In this document: piece by piece, positions 45,301 through 54,568 of the stretch
Position numbering within the stretch: the first letter of the stretch is position 1
Layout of the letters: every line of letters begins with the position of its first letter
Assembly (NCBI GenBank): GCA_022447605.1
Contig: JAKVBG010000019.1
Span: 1-64,000, forward strand
Length of the DNA: 64,000 nt
From: Mariniblastus sp.
Lineage (GTDB): Bacteria; Planctomycetota; Planctomycetia; Pirellulales; Pirellulaceae
Direction of reading: 5' to 3'
Translations under genes and position numbers: made by a program
The notes under the pieces: generated by a model
The model's database searches: none
Seen by the model: the letters and a program-made list of their open reading frames with translations, nothing else
What the model was told of the DNA's origin: nothing

Positions 45301-45833
45301 TCGACCCCCGAGGCGATCTTGTCCGTCCGGAAACGTTCCACTTCATCGACGTCGGCCGAGAAGGCGAGGATGTCCCCCGCCTCGAAATTGCTGACCTGGA
45401 CGGTCATCAACAGGCCGTCGGCCGAGACATCGACCGACACGACATCGCTGGCCAACAGGCCACGGCTTTGGTCGGCATGAAATTCAAACCCGGCGTATCC
45501 GCCAGCCCCTGGCTGTCCCGAGTGGACATCAAAAAAGACATCCCCGTCACTCAGGTCGCCACTGTCATCCTGATCACCGTTGATCGTGAACTGGGTCAGC
45601 TGCGTGGTGGCCAAACCTCCCTGGAACGTCACTTCAAAGTGGTCCGGCGTCGTATCCTGGCCCAGGTCTCCCTCGAAATAGGTCAAGCCGGCAATCACCG
45701 GGTCGGCCGAGAGGACGCGTCGCGGTTCGAGTTCTTCAAATTGGCAACTGCGGTAAATCCCGTGCGCACGGCGGTCCGACACTGGACCCTTCACGCCCAT
45801 TACCCAGTCTTTTAATTCCTTGAAAAACCCCAC
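42363..45833 (-). CDS. LEPR-motif surface protein with SdrD-B and FG-GAP repeats
   Basis: 1156 residues. The N-terminal CQFEELEPRRVLSA at 31-43 is the planctomycete LEPR export motif. After a ~240-residue unknown region there are at least four SdrD B-type Ig domains (SLSGNVFHDPDLDCLQGSDE, ASLSGHVWHDRNDNGFREPT, AVISGYVSLVGTDG, AELSGAVWYDANRDGLRDVS), rich in Ca-binding D-x-D-x-D loops. The C-terminal third has FG-GAP-like repeats (VGDFDGDGVDEIAVYHEGYW, VGDWDGDGKEDIGIYGP, GDFNGDGIEEIAVYRAGTWW). A cell-surface adhesion or envelope role is likely. No Tat or Sec peptide in the classical form. Confidence 0.9.
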   Translation of the reverse strand: MGFFKELKDWVMGVKGPVSDRRAHGIYRSCQFEELEPRRVLSADPVIAGLTYFEGDLGQDTTPDHFEVTFQGGLATTQLTQFTINGDQDDSGDLSDGDVFFDVHSGQPGAGGYAGFEFHADQSRGLLASDVVSVDVSADGLLMTVQVSNFEAGDILAFSADVDEVERFRTDKIASGVEFEGTELGAEFADPQHRFVHQSVSIEHPLQDGWVQQQAGGYFYDEYDALLDEASRLAGNQLVLSYDNQTGHADRTAAAVVAYELQALPISLSGNVFHDPDLDCLQGSDEIGIEGVLIELQQWTEQDRYETVAVTVTDEVGHYEFGYDLGLAPGTYRLVELQPEDYLDVGAAVGQVDGTQVGTLLPDGNQQANVIAGISIPVGNTAATDYNFCEVRPASLSGHVWHDRNDNGFREPTEEGIAQVSIRVVRTGPAEGVVQDPFSTFGSVLVQTDGDGFFSADQLPPGVYEINEVNVYPSGPDPLAGWIDGQDSTGTVDGQAMGEAVNDRFRQVVLEAAQQGVQYDFGELRPAVISGYVSLVGTDGLCVEPTSNDHQGLEGVTVELYTRNQRLVQTTLTDADGYYEFDQLRPGTYGVVEVQPSAYLDGHDHLGQVDGETQGVLLGNDRFSGVRLASGQVGTMYNFCEQLPAELSGAVWYDANRDGLRDVSETGIQGALVELFNEQGIKVAQQVTDVAGNYSFTGLAAGQYSLREIQPAGFIDGGEVLGNVVSSQGEITSPGVALDDRFDQIALRSGDRGQGYDFGEFRLLPNPDQPGNVFVGEDPTPRPLAGSPQTPIPGITSYPTLAGSQSGLTFTIGGTNGSTFEVSLAQPAYTWHLSVVNAGQPRSVAEAAAESSTVWQQVAAIKETDWSRFTMSAADWSFTRTGQAGELLAADQATRFGTAGGTPVVGDFDGDGVDEIAVYHEGYWMIDINRNGQWDSEDLLARLGGSQDRPVVGDWDGDGKEDIGIYGPMWPNDIAAISHEPGLPNPDNRPFTAPKNIPAAQVAAADGARIMKLTSYGQQRADLVDHVFGIGTEDDVPVAGDWNGNGIRSIGKFNGGLWHLDINGDGKFDQQDAVVRFGQPGDYPLTGDFNGDGIEEIAVYRAGTWWIDVNGNRQMDAADLNYEMGELGDQPVVGDWDGDGIDEPGLYRAKPTDPAP

Positions 45834-45893
45834 GTCTCCCTCCCTGGTTCATTCTGGTTCTTCACGCCGCCCATTGGCCGGCAAACACGATGT

Positions 45894-46955
45894 TTACTTG
45901 ATCTCGCCCCGACCGCCTGTCAAAGGATCCGGATGGGGCAACGAGGCAACGAAATCCTTCTTGATCTGCCAAACCCGAACTTGGGTATCGAAACTGCCCG
46001 ATACGATTTTGCTCCGGTTGCTGTCCAGGCAGGAGACCGTACCGGTATGACCCTTGAGGAACCCGATATGTTGTCGGTCGTTCAACCGCCAAAGGTGAAC
46101 CCGATTGTCAGTGCCGGCCGTCGCCAACAGGCCTCCGTCGAGTGAGGTGACATCATAAATTTTGGCAGCCTGACGCGGGAAGTTATGAGAGTTTTGTGGG
46201 TCCAAAGGATCGGTAATGGCAACCACCTGGTCATCGGCACAACTGATGATCTTTCCCCGGGGATCGAACATCAAGGATCGGATGCGCCGTCGATGGGGAC
46301 GGTAGCTGGCAACCCGCTGGCCACTCTCAACTTCCCAGACCTGAATCGAACCGGTCCGCCCGCCGACTGCGACCCAACGACTGTCGGCGGAAAAACCGAC
46401 GGCGTGATTATCGTTGGTGGGACAGGGGATCTCACGTTTCAGTGTTCGGGAAGGCAGATCATATAACTGCAAAACCGGGGCAAAACCAACAGCGGCCAAC
46501 CGGCGGTTGTCGGCGGAAAAATCGATCCCGATAATTGCGTGTGGGTGCTTTCGAACCACCGGGGCCGCAGAAAAATCCTCGGTATCCCAGAAAATCAGGC
46601 GGCGGTCATTCCCGCCAGTGGCCAGGACGTTTCCGTTCGGGGAATATCCGGAACAACGAACCCAATCGGAATGTCGTTCCAGGTTCTGTACAAATTGTCC
46701 AGCCCGGAAATCGTAGATGCAGATGAAATGGTCATCGCCCACCACCGCCAATTGCTCACCTCCCGGCTGAAGGCTGACGTCGGTCACCACCGGGGCCCGC
46801 CCACCAGTCCGGTGCGACTCCATCGAAATCAGGTCACTGGTCCAGTTAAGCCGCTCGTACGGCCCGGTCGCCAGGTTTCCGGCCAGGCAGGGCAACGTGG
46901 CTGGCGCGGTCGCGCAAATGGCCAACGAACTCAAAAACTGCCTGCGCCTGATCAT
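45894..46955 (-). CDS. Tat-exported WD40 repeat protein
   Basis: 353 residues. MIRRRQFLSSLAICATAPAT is a Tat signal peptide (RRRQFLSS). The rest is a WD40 propeller; successive blades end LIFWD, QLYDL, IQVWE, HLWRL and VRVWQ. These serve as interaction platforms. It lies upstream of the LEPR gene on the same strand, 60 bases away, so it may be co-transcribed with it. The partner is unknown. Confidence 0.85.
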   Translation of the reverse strand: MIRRRQFLSSLAICATAPATLPCLAGNLATGPYERLNWTSDLISMESHRTGGRAPVVTDVSLQPGGEQLAVVGDDHFICIYDFRAGQFVQNLERHSDWVRCSGYSPNGNVLATGGNDRRLIFWDTEDFSAAPVVRKHPHAIIGIDFSADNRRLAAVGFAPVLQLYDLPSRTLKREIPCPTNDNHAVGFSADSRWVAVGGRTGSIQVWEVESGQRVASYRPHRRRIRSLMFDPRGKIISCADDQVVAITDPLDPQNSHNFPRQAAKIYDVTSLDGGLLATAGTDNRVHLWRLNDRQHIGFLKGHTGTVSCLDSNRSKIVSGSFDTQVRVWQIKKDFVASLPHPDPLTGGRGEIK

Positions 46956-47293
46956 CGATGCCCTCCTGGCAATGATAACTGTAGAGAAAAAGAGTAGAGC
47001 GAAGTGGTCCGCGTCTCCGCGGCGCGATGCCTCATGAAGTATCGTCCAGGAACGGTCGTTTCCGCACTTTTTCCGGCTGGGCCGTCCTATCCTACGGGTC
47101 CCGCGGGGAGACGAAGAAGGAGGGTACGATCGTCCGCAGCTAGCAGGCCCGGAATCGAGAAAATCGCCGCTGCATCAGCTTCGTTCCAAGCGGATGAGGC
47201 AGGCCAGAGGTGAAAAGTTAACCCAACCTGCAGAAACAGCACAAGCCACCCGGTCTCCCGTTCGCCGTTCCTTTGAACCACGCCCAAAAAACT
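46956..47293. other. Intergenic region without a recognised gene
   Basis: About 340 bases lie between the WD40 protein's start and the acs stop. A 66-residue ORF on the minus strand (47087-47287) has no ribosome site and no family resemblance. I see no RNA fold or clear promoter. Confidence 0.5.
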
Positions 47294-49252
47294 CTACTCT
47301 TTGTCGCCCTGTAATTTGGCCAACACGCTGAAGTCCTCCAGCGTCGAGGTGTCACCCGCCAACTCTTTGCCGGCCGCAATATCACGCAACAGCCGACGCA
47401 TGATTTTCCCGCTCCGCGTCTTGGGTAACGCATCGGTAAAACGGATATCATCAGGCACGGCCAGTGCGCCAATTTCTTTTCGCACGTGCTGCTTCAATTC
47501 CTGACTCAATTCATCCGAAGGTTCCGCTCCCTTGATCGAAACAAATACGGCAATCGCCTGACCCTTCAGGTCATGCGGCCGACCGACTGCGGCAGCCTCG
47601 GCCACCGCGGGATGGGAAACCATCGCGCTTTCGACTTCGATCGTGCTCAGTCGATGACCCGAGACGTTGATCACGTCATCAATTCGCCCCATGATCCAGT
47701 AGTAACCATCCTGATCGACACGGGCATTATCCCCGGTCAAGTACTTGCCTGGCACCATCGACCAGTACTGTTCGAGGTACCGGTCATGGTCACCCCAAAT
47801 TCCCCGCAACATGCCGGGCCACGGTTTGTCGATACACAACATGCCACCCTGTCCGGGTGAGACAGGATCGCCGGACTCGTCGAGTATCACGGGTACCACC
47901 CCGGGCAACGGTGTGGTGCAACTTCCCGGCTTGGTCGAGGTCACTCCGGGCAAGGGGCTCATCATGATTCCCCCGGTTTCCGTCTGCCACCAGGTATCAA
48001 CAATCGGGCAATTCGAGCCGCCAATCTTCTCGTGGTACCACATCCAGGCTTCCGGGTTGATCCCTTCACCGACCGTCCCCAGCAGGCGCAGGCTGCTCAG
48101 GTCGTGCTTGTCCACATGTTCATCTCCCCACTTGATAAAAGCGCGGATTGCCGTGGGCGCCGTGTAGAGAATGGTCAACTGGTGGCGAGCCACCATCTCC
48201 CAAAACCGATCGGGCCCCGGGTGATTCGGCGCCCCTTCGTACATGAAGACCGTAGCGCCATTGGACATCGGACCGTAGACAATGTAGCTATGTCCCGTAA
48301 TCCAGCCACAATCGGCTGTGCACCAGTAGAGATCATCCGGACGCCAGTCAAACACCCATCGGAATGTCATCTTGGCCCACAGGTTGTAACCGGCTGTCGT
48401 ATGGCGAATGCCTTTCGGTTTCCCTGTCGAACCGCTGGTATACAGAATGAACAGGTCGGCTTCGCTGTCCAGCGGTTCCGCCGGGCATTCTTCGGCCGCC
48501 TCCGACATCAACTCATGCCACCAGAAATCACGGCCCGGCGTCATGGAGACTTCGTTTTCCACCCGACGCAGGACAACACATTTACCGACAGTGGGCGACT
48601 GCTCGAGCGCCTGGTCAACCGTCTCCTTGAGCGGCAGGACTTTACCACGCCGGTACAGGCCATCCGAGGTCAACTGCAGAACCGCCTTGGCATCGTTGTT
48701 CCGGTCGGCAATCGCCCCGGCCGAAAAGCCGGCGAAAATGACCGAATGGATCGCACCGATCCGGGCACAAGCCAACATGGCGATGACCAATTCGGGGACC
48801 ATCGGCATGTAGATCGACACCACGTCTCCCTTGCCGACCCCCAGACTCTTCAGCACGTTGGCGAACTTGCAGACCTCGCGGTGCAATCCATGGTAGGTCA
48901 ATGTGCGGGTATCGCCCGGTTCACCCTCCCAGATAATGGCCGTTCGGTCCCCGTGGCCCGCCTCGATATTGGCATCCAAGCAGTTGTAGGAGACGTTGGT
49001 TTTTCCCTGTAAAAACCAACTGAAATCGGAACCTTGCTGTTCAAGGACCTGGGAAAACGGTTCAAACCAGTGCAACTCCTCCCGCCCCATTTCACCCCAG
49101 AAACCCTCCGGGTCCTGCTTGGCCCGATCGTACAGGGCTTCGTACTCTTCCTTCGAACCGATCCGCGCCGCCTCCGAAAACTCGGGGCTGGGCGGGAACA
49201 GTCGTTCTTCCTGCATGACGTTGGAAATCTGGCCTGTTTCGGGTTGCGACAT
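47294..49252 (-). CDS. acs: Acetyl-CoA synthetase
   Basis: 652 residues from the ATG at 49252, with AGGGAGAA upstream; a start at 49273 is less likely. ATP + acetate + CoA to acetyl-CoA + AMP + PPi. [16 protein letters not shown] near residue 265 is the AMP-binding P-loop, [11 protein letters not shown] is the acyl-adenylate motif, and [17 protein letters not shown] near the C-terminus holds the lysine acetylated in regulation. Normal length for AcsA/Acs. Confidence 0.96.
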   Translation of the reverse strand: MSQPETGQISNVMQEERLFPPSPEFSEAARIGSKEEYEALYDRAKQDPEGFWGEMGREELHWFEPFSQVLEQQGSDFSWFLQGKTNVSYNCLDANIEAGHGDRTAIIWEGEPGDTRTLTYHGLHREVCKFANVLKSLGVGKGDVVSIYMPMVPELVIAMLACARIGAIHSVIFAGFSAGAIADRNNDAKAVLQLTSDGLYRRGKVLPLKETVDQALEQSPTVGKCVVLRRVENEVSMTPGRDFWWHELMSEAAEECPAEPLDSEADLFILYTSGSTGKPKGIRHTTAGYNLWAKMTFRWVFDWRPDDLYWCTADCGWITGHSYIVYGPMSNGATVFMYEGAPNHPGPDRFWEMVARHQLTILYTAPTAIRAFIKWGDEHVDKHDLSSLRLLGTVGEGINPEAWMWYHEKIGGSNCPIVDTWWQTETGGIMMSPLPGVTSTKPGSCTTPLPGVVPVILDESGDPVSPGQGGMLCIDKPWPGMLRGIWGDHDRYLEQYWSMVPGKYLTGDNARVDQDGYYWIMGRIDDVINVSGHRLSTIEVESAMVSHPAVAEAAAVGRPHDLKGQAIAVFVSIKGAEPSDELSQELKQHVRKEIGALAVPDDIRFTDALPKTRSGKIMRRLLRDIAAGKELAGDTSTLEDFSVLAKLQGDKE

Positions 49253-49382
49253 CTGGTTCTCCCTGTACATCATCCCTGAGGCATAATGGACTCACGGTGT
49301 GACTACCGTGACACGATTCTTTCACTGGCGTGCCACGATTTTAAAACTCGCGCGGCACGCTGTCAACGAAACCGCCCACGGG

Positions 49383-51731
49383 CTACTTGACCTTGACCGG
49401 CTCGACAAAATCACGGCTGAGCGATTCAATCTCATCGACCTCCATCCCGTCATCCTGTAACCAGACCCGGTACCTTAACTGCAGCGGACGGTTGTCATCC
49501 AGCGTGTACTCGAAATACGAACCAAAGCGGCCGTAGTCGCGTTCGCTGTAACGAGACTCTTTCGGATTGTCAGGGTGGTCGAGGTAACAACAGGTGTAAT
49601 TGTTATCACCAATCGTAAAGTTCAAGGCATTCCAGGGCAGATTGACATGCTGCCGGTTGATCGACGTCTCATTCTTCTTGGCCGACCAGTTGCGGAATTT
49701 CCCTGGCTCCCCCCTTCCGTCCGGACGGATGTAGTAGGTCAAGTGCTTACTCTTATCCGGCACGGCCTGCGAAGCGCGGAACTGGAACCCGGCATGCTGT
49801 GGATCCCCATCCAACTTTACCGGGCCGGCATTCGATTCGAGAATCGAATCGAAATCGATCATGGTCGAACCGTTAATGCGATAAGCCGTCATCTCACGCA
49901 ATTCGTGGGCAAACGGCTTGCCGTCCTGGCCATTCCAGGCGATCAGGACCAGCTGGCTGCCAAAAACGGGACCAGCCACCGTACGAAGTGTCTTCTGGTG
50001 GACCTGGCTCTCACCGTTCTTGCAATGCCAGACATCGGCTTTCTGCTGGTCCCCGTAACTGATCCGGTTGAAACCGTAGAACAGGCCACGGTGGTGAGGA
50101 AACAGGCCACCCGGCCCCTTGGTCACCAACTCCGATCCATCCGGGCTGTAAACGTGGTGGTAGACTTTGTACGTTTCACCACGGCGCTCGGGGCTCGAGT
50201 CATCAACCGGCTCGTACATATATTTCATCACCGGCTTACCCGCGTATTGCAATTCGGCCGCGCCGTAACGATCGTCGTGCCATTCGAATTTCCGATAAGG
50301 CGTGAGCCCTGCCGGCGTCGCTTTCAAATGCACGGCTGTATTCGCTTTCAACTCCGGCAGGATCAGGGTCACCATCCGGTCGCCCGGTTTCACTTCCTGG
50401 AAATTGATCGATGGCGGCGACAGCTGACCCAGGTACTTGTTGCCGGCCGGATCGGATAGGGTCACGACCTCCCCCTGAAAATCAGGCAGCGAGACGAGCT
50501 GACGAACCACGACGTTCTGGCGATCGCCCGGCGTCGGCCCGACCTTCAGCTCAAACAGCGGGTTTGTATCGGCAGTCACCGGTTGCGATTTCAGATCGCT
50601 GGCTACCTGTTCGGCCTGACGCAGCACCCGCATCACGTTCCCGCCCAGGATTTTGTGAATCTCCTCGCGGCTGTATCCCCGCTCGAGCAGTTCCTGCGTG
50701 ATCTTCGGGTAGCAGGAGACGTCCTCGAGTCCCTTGGGCAGGCGGCCCACCCCGTCGTAATCAGAACCGATCCCAACATGATCGATGCCGGCGATCTGGA
50801 CGATATGGTCAATATGGTCACAGATCAGGTCACAATCACCCCGTGCCTGGCGGTCCTTTTCCAGCTCTTCCCGCGGCACCACGAAACCGGAATAGAAGTT
50901 GACCATCACGACACCGCCATTTTTGGCAGTCAATTTCAACATATCATCCGGAACATTCCGGGGGTGATCACCAATCGCCTTGGCCGAGGAATGCGAGTAA
51001 ATCACCGGCGCCCGGGAAATCTCCAGCGCATCCTGCATGCACTTGGGAGAGACATGCGACAGATCGACCAGCATTCCCAGACGGTTCATCTCCCGCACGA
51101 CTTCTTTACCAAAAGGCGACAGCCCATTGTTTTTCGGCTCGTCGGTACACGAATCGGCCCAGGCCAGCGTCTTGCTGTGAGTCAACGTCATGTAACGCGC
51201 CCCCCGATCGTAAAGTTCGCGCAACACCTGGAGACTATTCTGGATGCTGTGCCCCCCTTCGACCCCGATCATCGAGGCGATCTTACCGTCGGCCACGATC
51301 CTCTCGATATCGTCGGCGGTCTCCGCCATTTCAAATTGATCCGGGTACCGCTGGCACATGTCGTGAACCAACTGGATCTGTTCCAGCGTCTGCAGCAGGG
51401 CGTTGCCGGTCAGGTCGGTCCCTGCCGGGACGTAAACGGACCAGAACTGCGCCTTCAAGCCACCGGCCCGCAGTCTCGGAATGTCGGTATGAAATTCGGT
51501 TGGCTGCGAAATGTCGACCTTGTCGAACGAGGAGCCCGCCTTGACACGCATTGTCCAGGGCAAGTCGTTATGCCCATCGAACAACATCCCCGATTGATGG
51601 ATTTCCCGAGCTTCGGGCGAGATTTTCGCCGACGATGGATCGCCTGACTTCCCCTCCTGGGCTACCAGAGGGAAACATCCTCCGATTCCACACAGAGCGC
51701 CCACCAACAAAACTGAAATCCACTTAAGCAT
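49383..51731 (-). CDS. M19 membrane dipeptidase fused to a DUF6807-type domain
   Basis: 782 residues from the ATG at 51731, with GGGAGA upstream and a signal peptide with a possible lipobox (GGC near residue 19). Residues 35-400 are a renal-type dipeptidase: MLFDGHNDLPWTMR (HxD zinc ligands), GVEGGHSIQNSLQVL, LVDLSHVSPKCM, VIYSHSSAKAI and HVGIGSDYDGVGR. Residues ~440-780 match the DUF6807 (PmoA-like) family of planctomycetes (TFHHRGLFYG-type block: GLFPHHRGLFYGFNRISYG; NYTCCYLDHPDNPKESRYSE). Both halves are in one uninterrupted frame. M19 enzymes cleave dipeptides; DUF6807 function is unknown. Confidence 0.85.
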   Translation of the reverse strand: MLKWISVLLVGALCGIGGCFPLVAQEGKSGDPSSAKISPEAREIHQSGMLFDGHNDLPWTMRVKAGSSFDKVDISQPTEFHTDIPRLRAGGLKAQFWSVYVPAGTDLTGNALLQTLEQIQLVHDMCQRYPDQFEMAETADDIERIVADGKIASMIGVEGGHSIQNSLQVLRELYDRGARYMTLTHSKTLAWADSCTDEPKNNGLSPFGKEVVREMNRLGMLVDLSHVSPKCMQDALEISRAPVIYSHSSAKAIGDHPRNVPDDMLKLTAKNGGVVMVNFYSGFVVPREELEKDRQARGDCDLICDHIDHIVQIAGIDHVGIGSDYDGVGRLPKGLEDVSCYPKITQELLERGYSREEIHKILGGNVMRVLRQAEQVASDLKSQPVTADTNPLFELKVGPTPGDRQNVVVRQLVSLPDFQGEVVTLSDPAGNKYLGQLSPPSINFQEVKPGDRMVTLILPELKANTAVHLKATPAGLTPYRKFEWHDDRYGAAELQYAGKPVMKYMYEPVDDSSPERRGETYKVYHHVYSPDGSELVTKGPGGLFPHHRGLFYGFNRISYGDQQKADVWHCKNGESQVHQKTLRTVAGPVFGSQLVLIAWNGQDGKPFAHELREMTAYRINGSTMIDFDSILESNAGPVKLDGDPQHAGFQFRASQAVPDKSKHLTYYIRPDGRGEPGKFRNWSAKKNETSINRQHVNLPWNALNFTIGDNNYTCCYLDHPDNPKESRYSERDYGRFGSYFEYTLDDNRPLQLRYRVWLQDDGMEVDEIESLSRDFVEPVKVK

Positions 51732-51839
51732 CTCGATCTCCCAGCTGAATTTGACGCCGCTCATCCTAGCATGCTGGTCGCGCTTTAGGGGGCGGCTCAC
51801 CGCCTGTCGGGAGAATATTTTTCGAGCACCCAGGTCGCG

Positions 51840-52283
51840 CTACCTGGCAAACAACTGGCTCATGTCACGAAACGATTTGAATTCCAGTGCATTCCCTGCC
51901 GGATCGCAAAAAAACATGGTTGCCTGTTCACCGGTTTCACCCGCGAAGCGGATGTACGGCTCGATCACAAATTCGACGTTCTTTTCCTGCAACCGCCGAG
52001 CCAGATCATGCCATTGGTCCCACAGTAACACGACTCCAAAATGGGGAACGGGGACGTCGTGACCATCGACTGGATTGCGGTGAACCTTATCCGTCAATTC
52101 GGGTTCACGGTAGTGCGCCACAATCTGATGGCCAAACAGATCGAAATCGATCCAGGTATCGCTGCTACGACCTTCCGGGCATTGCAGCAATCCACCATAA
52201 AACTGGCGGGCCGCCTGCAGATCGTCAACGGGGAACGCCAGATGAAAGGGCGTGATCGTCGTCTTTGGTAATTCAGACTGCAT
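51840..52283 (-). CDS. VOC/glyoxalase-fold protein
   Basis: 147 residues from the ATG at 52283 with GAGGTGGAA upstream. [49 protein letters not shown] and [17 protein letters not shown] give the paired betaalphabetabetabeta modules of a single-domain VOC protein, with H14-, H-, H- and E-type metal ligands present (HLAF, HQIV, HFGV, ALEF). Possible roles are bleomycin-resistance-like binding or dioxygenase. Substrate unknown. Its start overlaps the end of the mannosyltransferase gene by 11 bases. Confidence 0.85.
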   Translation of the reverse strand: MQSELPKTTITPFHLAFPVDDLQAARQFYGGLLQCPEGRSSDTWIDFDLFGHQIVAHYREPELTDKVHRNPVDGHDVPVPHFGVVLLWDQWHDLARRLQEKNVEFVIEPYIRFAGETGEQATMFFCDPAGNALEFKSFRDMSQLFAR

Positions 52284-53070
52284 CCGTTCCACCTCGTTTC
52301 GGTTTCCTGAGATTCCTGATCGACATGCCGACGACCTGGAACAGGGAATGCACGGCAACACTTAGCCGAACCTTCGAACGCCCCTGCGTCCGATCAACAA
52401 ACACGATCGGGGATTCCGCCATCTGGAGCGGGACTGATTGTAACCGCCAGAGGATCTCTTCCAAATAGGCGTAACCGGTACTGTTGATCTCCGACAGGTC
52501 GACCTGTCTCAGTGCGCTCGAGCGGTAAACACGATAGCCACTGGTATTATCGTACGTTTTCAGTCGCAGGAACCAGCGGACGTACGTATTGACCGTTCGA
52601 CTGGCCAGGTGTCGATACCAGGGCCAACCCTGGATCGCCCCCCCCTCCACATAACGGGAGCCAATCACCCCACCCCAGCGAGCATCGGGGTCATTTTCCA
52701 ACATCGCCAGCATGGGTGACAACGCTGCCGGGTCGTGACTCAAATCGGCATCCATGGTGGCAATGAAATCAAACGACTGCCGCAAACCCCAACGGAAACC
52801 GGCCAGTGCGGCCGAACCAAGCCCCCGCTCGCCTACACGGTGAATGACCTCCAGGCGATCATCCCGTTTCTTGAAATCGTCACACCATTGGCCAGTCCCG
52901 TCCGGGGAATCATCGTCGATCACCAGGATTTTTGCCGCGGGAATGAGCTCGAATATGCGCGGGACGAGAATCGGCAGGTTCTCCCGCTCGTTCAAAGTCG
53001 CAATCACAACCAGAAACGTCTGGTCAGTCGGACGCCCCGGCTCTTTCGGTGGAATGGAAGTTTCGCTCAT
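52273..53070 (-). CDS. Polyprenol monophosphomannose synthase-type GT2
   Basis: 265 residues. [39 protein letters not shown] and [20 protein letters not shown] are the GT-A, DxD-bearing motifs of the DPM1 family; [13 protein letters not shown] and [15 protein letters not shown] are also diagnostic, and [11 protein letters not shown] matches the C-terminal family block. No membrane span at the C-terminus, unlike the GT2 at 40802. It would place mannose or another sugar on polyprenyl phosphate. The downstream VOC gene overlaps by 11 bases. Confidence 0.9.
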   Translation of the reverse strand: MSETSIPPKEPGRPTDQTFLVVIATLNERENLPILVPRIFELIPAAKILVIDDDSPDGTGQWCDDFKKRDDRLEVIHRVGERGLGSAALAGFRWGLRQSFDFIATMDADLSHDPAALSPMLAMLENDPDARWGGVIGSRYVEGGAIQGWPWYRHLASRTVNTYVRWFLRLKTYDNTSGYRVYRSSALRQVDLSEINSTGYAYLEEILWRLQSVPLQMAESPIVFVDRTQGRSKVRLSVAVHSLFQVVGMSIRNLRKPKRGGTDAV

Positions 53071-53144
53071 GGATGGTGGACATTGTAGAATGCCGCGAGA
53101 TAATTGCAGGGGCTTTTCAATTCAATTCAGGCATCTTTTCTATC

Positions 53145-54143
53145 ATGAACCACTCGAAAAAACCTGTCACCAAAAAGAACTGGCGCAAAATTATCATGCG
53201 AATCCTGGTCGTCATCCTCGTCCTTTACGTCCTGTTGATTGCCGTCATGCTGCTGTTTGAAAATCAGTTCGTGTACCCGGATCCCGGTATGCAAGGCGAT
53301 TGGCAACCGACCGACATCGAGTTCGAAGAAGTCACCTTCCCGTCTGCCGACGGGACCTCAATCTGCGCCTGGTTCCTACCCGCACCGGGTTCGGCCGAGA
53401 ACCCTGAAACCGTGCTGCTCTGTCATGGCAATGGTGAAAACGTGGCGATGTCGACCGCGCATATGGGGGATAAGCTCCGCCAATTGCTGGGTGCCAATGT
53501 CCTGGTCTTTGACTATCGGGGCTATGGCAAGAGTGGCGGCTCTTCACATGAAGCGGGCATTTTGCAAGATGTGGAAGCGGCCATGAAATGGCTGAACAAG
53601 AAAACCGAAACCACGCCAGATCAGGTCGTCGTCGCCGGCCATAGCATCGGCGGTGGACCGGCCTGTCACGTCGCTGCCAAGCTGGGAGCCAAGGCGCTGG
53701 TCCTGCAACGGACTTTCTCCTCCTTGACCGATGCAGCGCGGGCCAATTTCTGGTTCATCCCGGTCGACCTGTTGATGAAAAATCGCTACCCGTCGGCCGA
53801 GAAGATCAAGCAATGCGATCTGCCATTGTTTCAAAGCCACGGCGATCGGGATTACCTGGTACCGATCTCCTCCGGTCGAAAACTCTTCGAGAACTCACCG
53901 ACCCGCAACAAACAGTTTTACCTGAATCGCGGCGGAGGCCACTGGGACCGTCTGCCCGATGAGTACTGGTCGCAGCTGAAAAAGTTCATCGAATCGATTG
54001 ACGACGAACCCCAGGTAGAACCGGGTACCGAAGGGGAACCACTCGACAACGGCGAATTGGCCAACACCCTCGAAGAACAGTTCAAGGACCGGACTCCAGG
54101 TCACTCGCCTCGGGACGAGACCGAGGACAATGCAAAGCAGTAG
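53145..54143 (+). CDS. Membrane-anchored alpha/beta hydrolase
   Basis: 332 residues from the ATG at 53145. An N-terminal span (IIMRILVVILVLYVLLIAVM) anchors the protein. HGNGENV is the oxyanion area, FDYRGYGKSGGSS follows, GHSIGGG holds the nucleophile Ser, GDRDYLVP holds the Asp and GGGHWDRL the His. The family includes ABHD12/17-like serine hydrolases, lipases and thioesterases. A Glu-rich tail follows the catalytic domain. It ends 3 bases before the opposing gene's stop. Confidence 0.9.
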   Translation: MNHSKKPVTKKNWRKIIMRILVVILVLYVLLIAVMLLFENQFVYPDPGMQGDWQPTDIEFEEVTFPSADGTSICAWFLPAPGSAENPETVLLCHGNGENVAMSTAHMGDKLRQLLGANVLVFDYRGYGKSGGSSHEAGILQDVEAAMKWLNKKTETTPDQVVVAGHSIGGGPACHVAAKLGAKALVLQRTFSSLTDAARANFWFIPVDLLMKNRYPSAEKIKQCDLPLFQSHGDRDYLVPISSGRKLFENSPTRNKQFYLNRGGGHWDRLPDEYWSQLKKFIESIDDEPQVEPGTEGEPLDNGELANTLEEQFKDRTPGHSPRDETEDNAKQ

Positions 54144-54146
54144 CGT

Positions 54147-54551
54147 TCAGCGGCCGTCCGTTTTTTTCTTTTCCGCCATTTTTTCCGCCATAAACAGCGA
54201 CCAACCCAACCAGGTCGCGATCAGGCCCGGAACCAGCCAGATCGCCATGAACAACATGGAAACGGAGACCGGATGAGGAGTGCTGCCGGTCGCGCCGTCG
54301 GACCAGGCATGACGCCAAGCATTGAAAACACCGATCGAGAGATAGCTTCCCAACCAGACCCACAGACCGAGCACCATCCCGATCATCACCATCCAGACGA
54401 CCCAGTACTCGGTCCGTCGGCCAACTACATAACCGGCCACACCGCCCGACCAGACGAGCGCGGCTCCCTTGTAATCCAGCGAATAGAAGAGCGCCGCCAC
54501 GGCCAGCAGAGCCGTCAAGAAAAACAGGTCGAGCAACGAAAACTTGAACAA
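54147..54551 (-). CDS. Small multi-span membrane protein
   Basis: 134 residues with four hydrophobic spans: LLDLFFLTALLAVAALFYSL, GAALVWSGGVAGYVVG, WVVWMVMIGMVLGLWVWLGS and SMLFMAIWLVPGLIATWLGW. Its C-terminus is Lys-rich (AEKMAEKKKTDGR). No family is recognised. It may be co-transcribed with the HD-domain gene upstream, 17 bases away. Confidence 0.6.
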   Translation of the reverse strand: MFKFSLLDLFFLTALLAVAALFYSLDYKGAALVWSGGVAGYVVGRRTEYWVVWMVMIGMVLGLWVWLGSYLSIGVFNAWRHAWSDGATGSTPHPVSVSMLFMAIWLVPGLIATWLGWSLFMAEKMAEKKKTDGR

Positions 54552-54568
54552 ATGATAACCTTGTCTGG

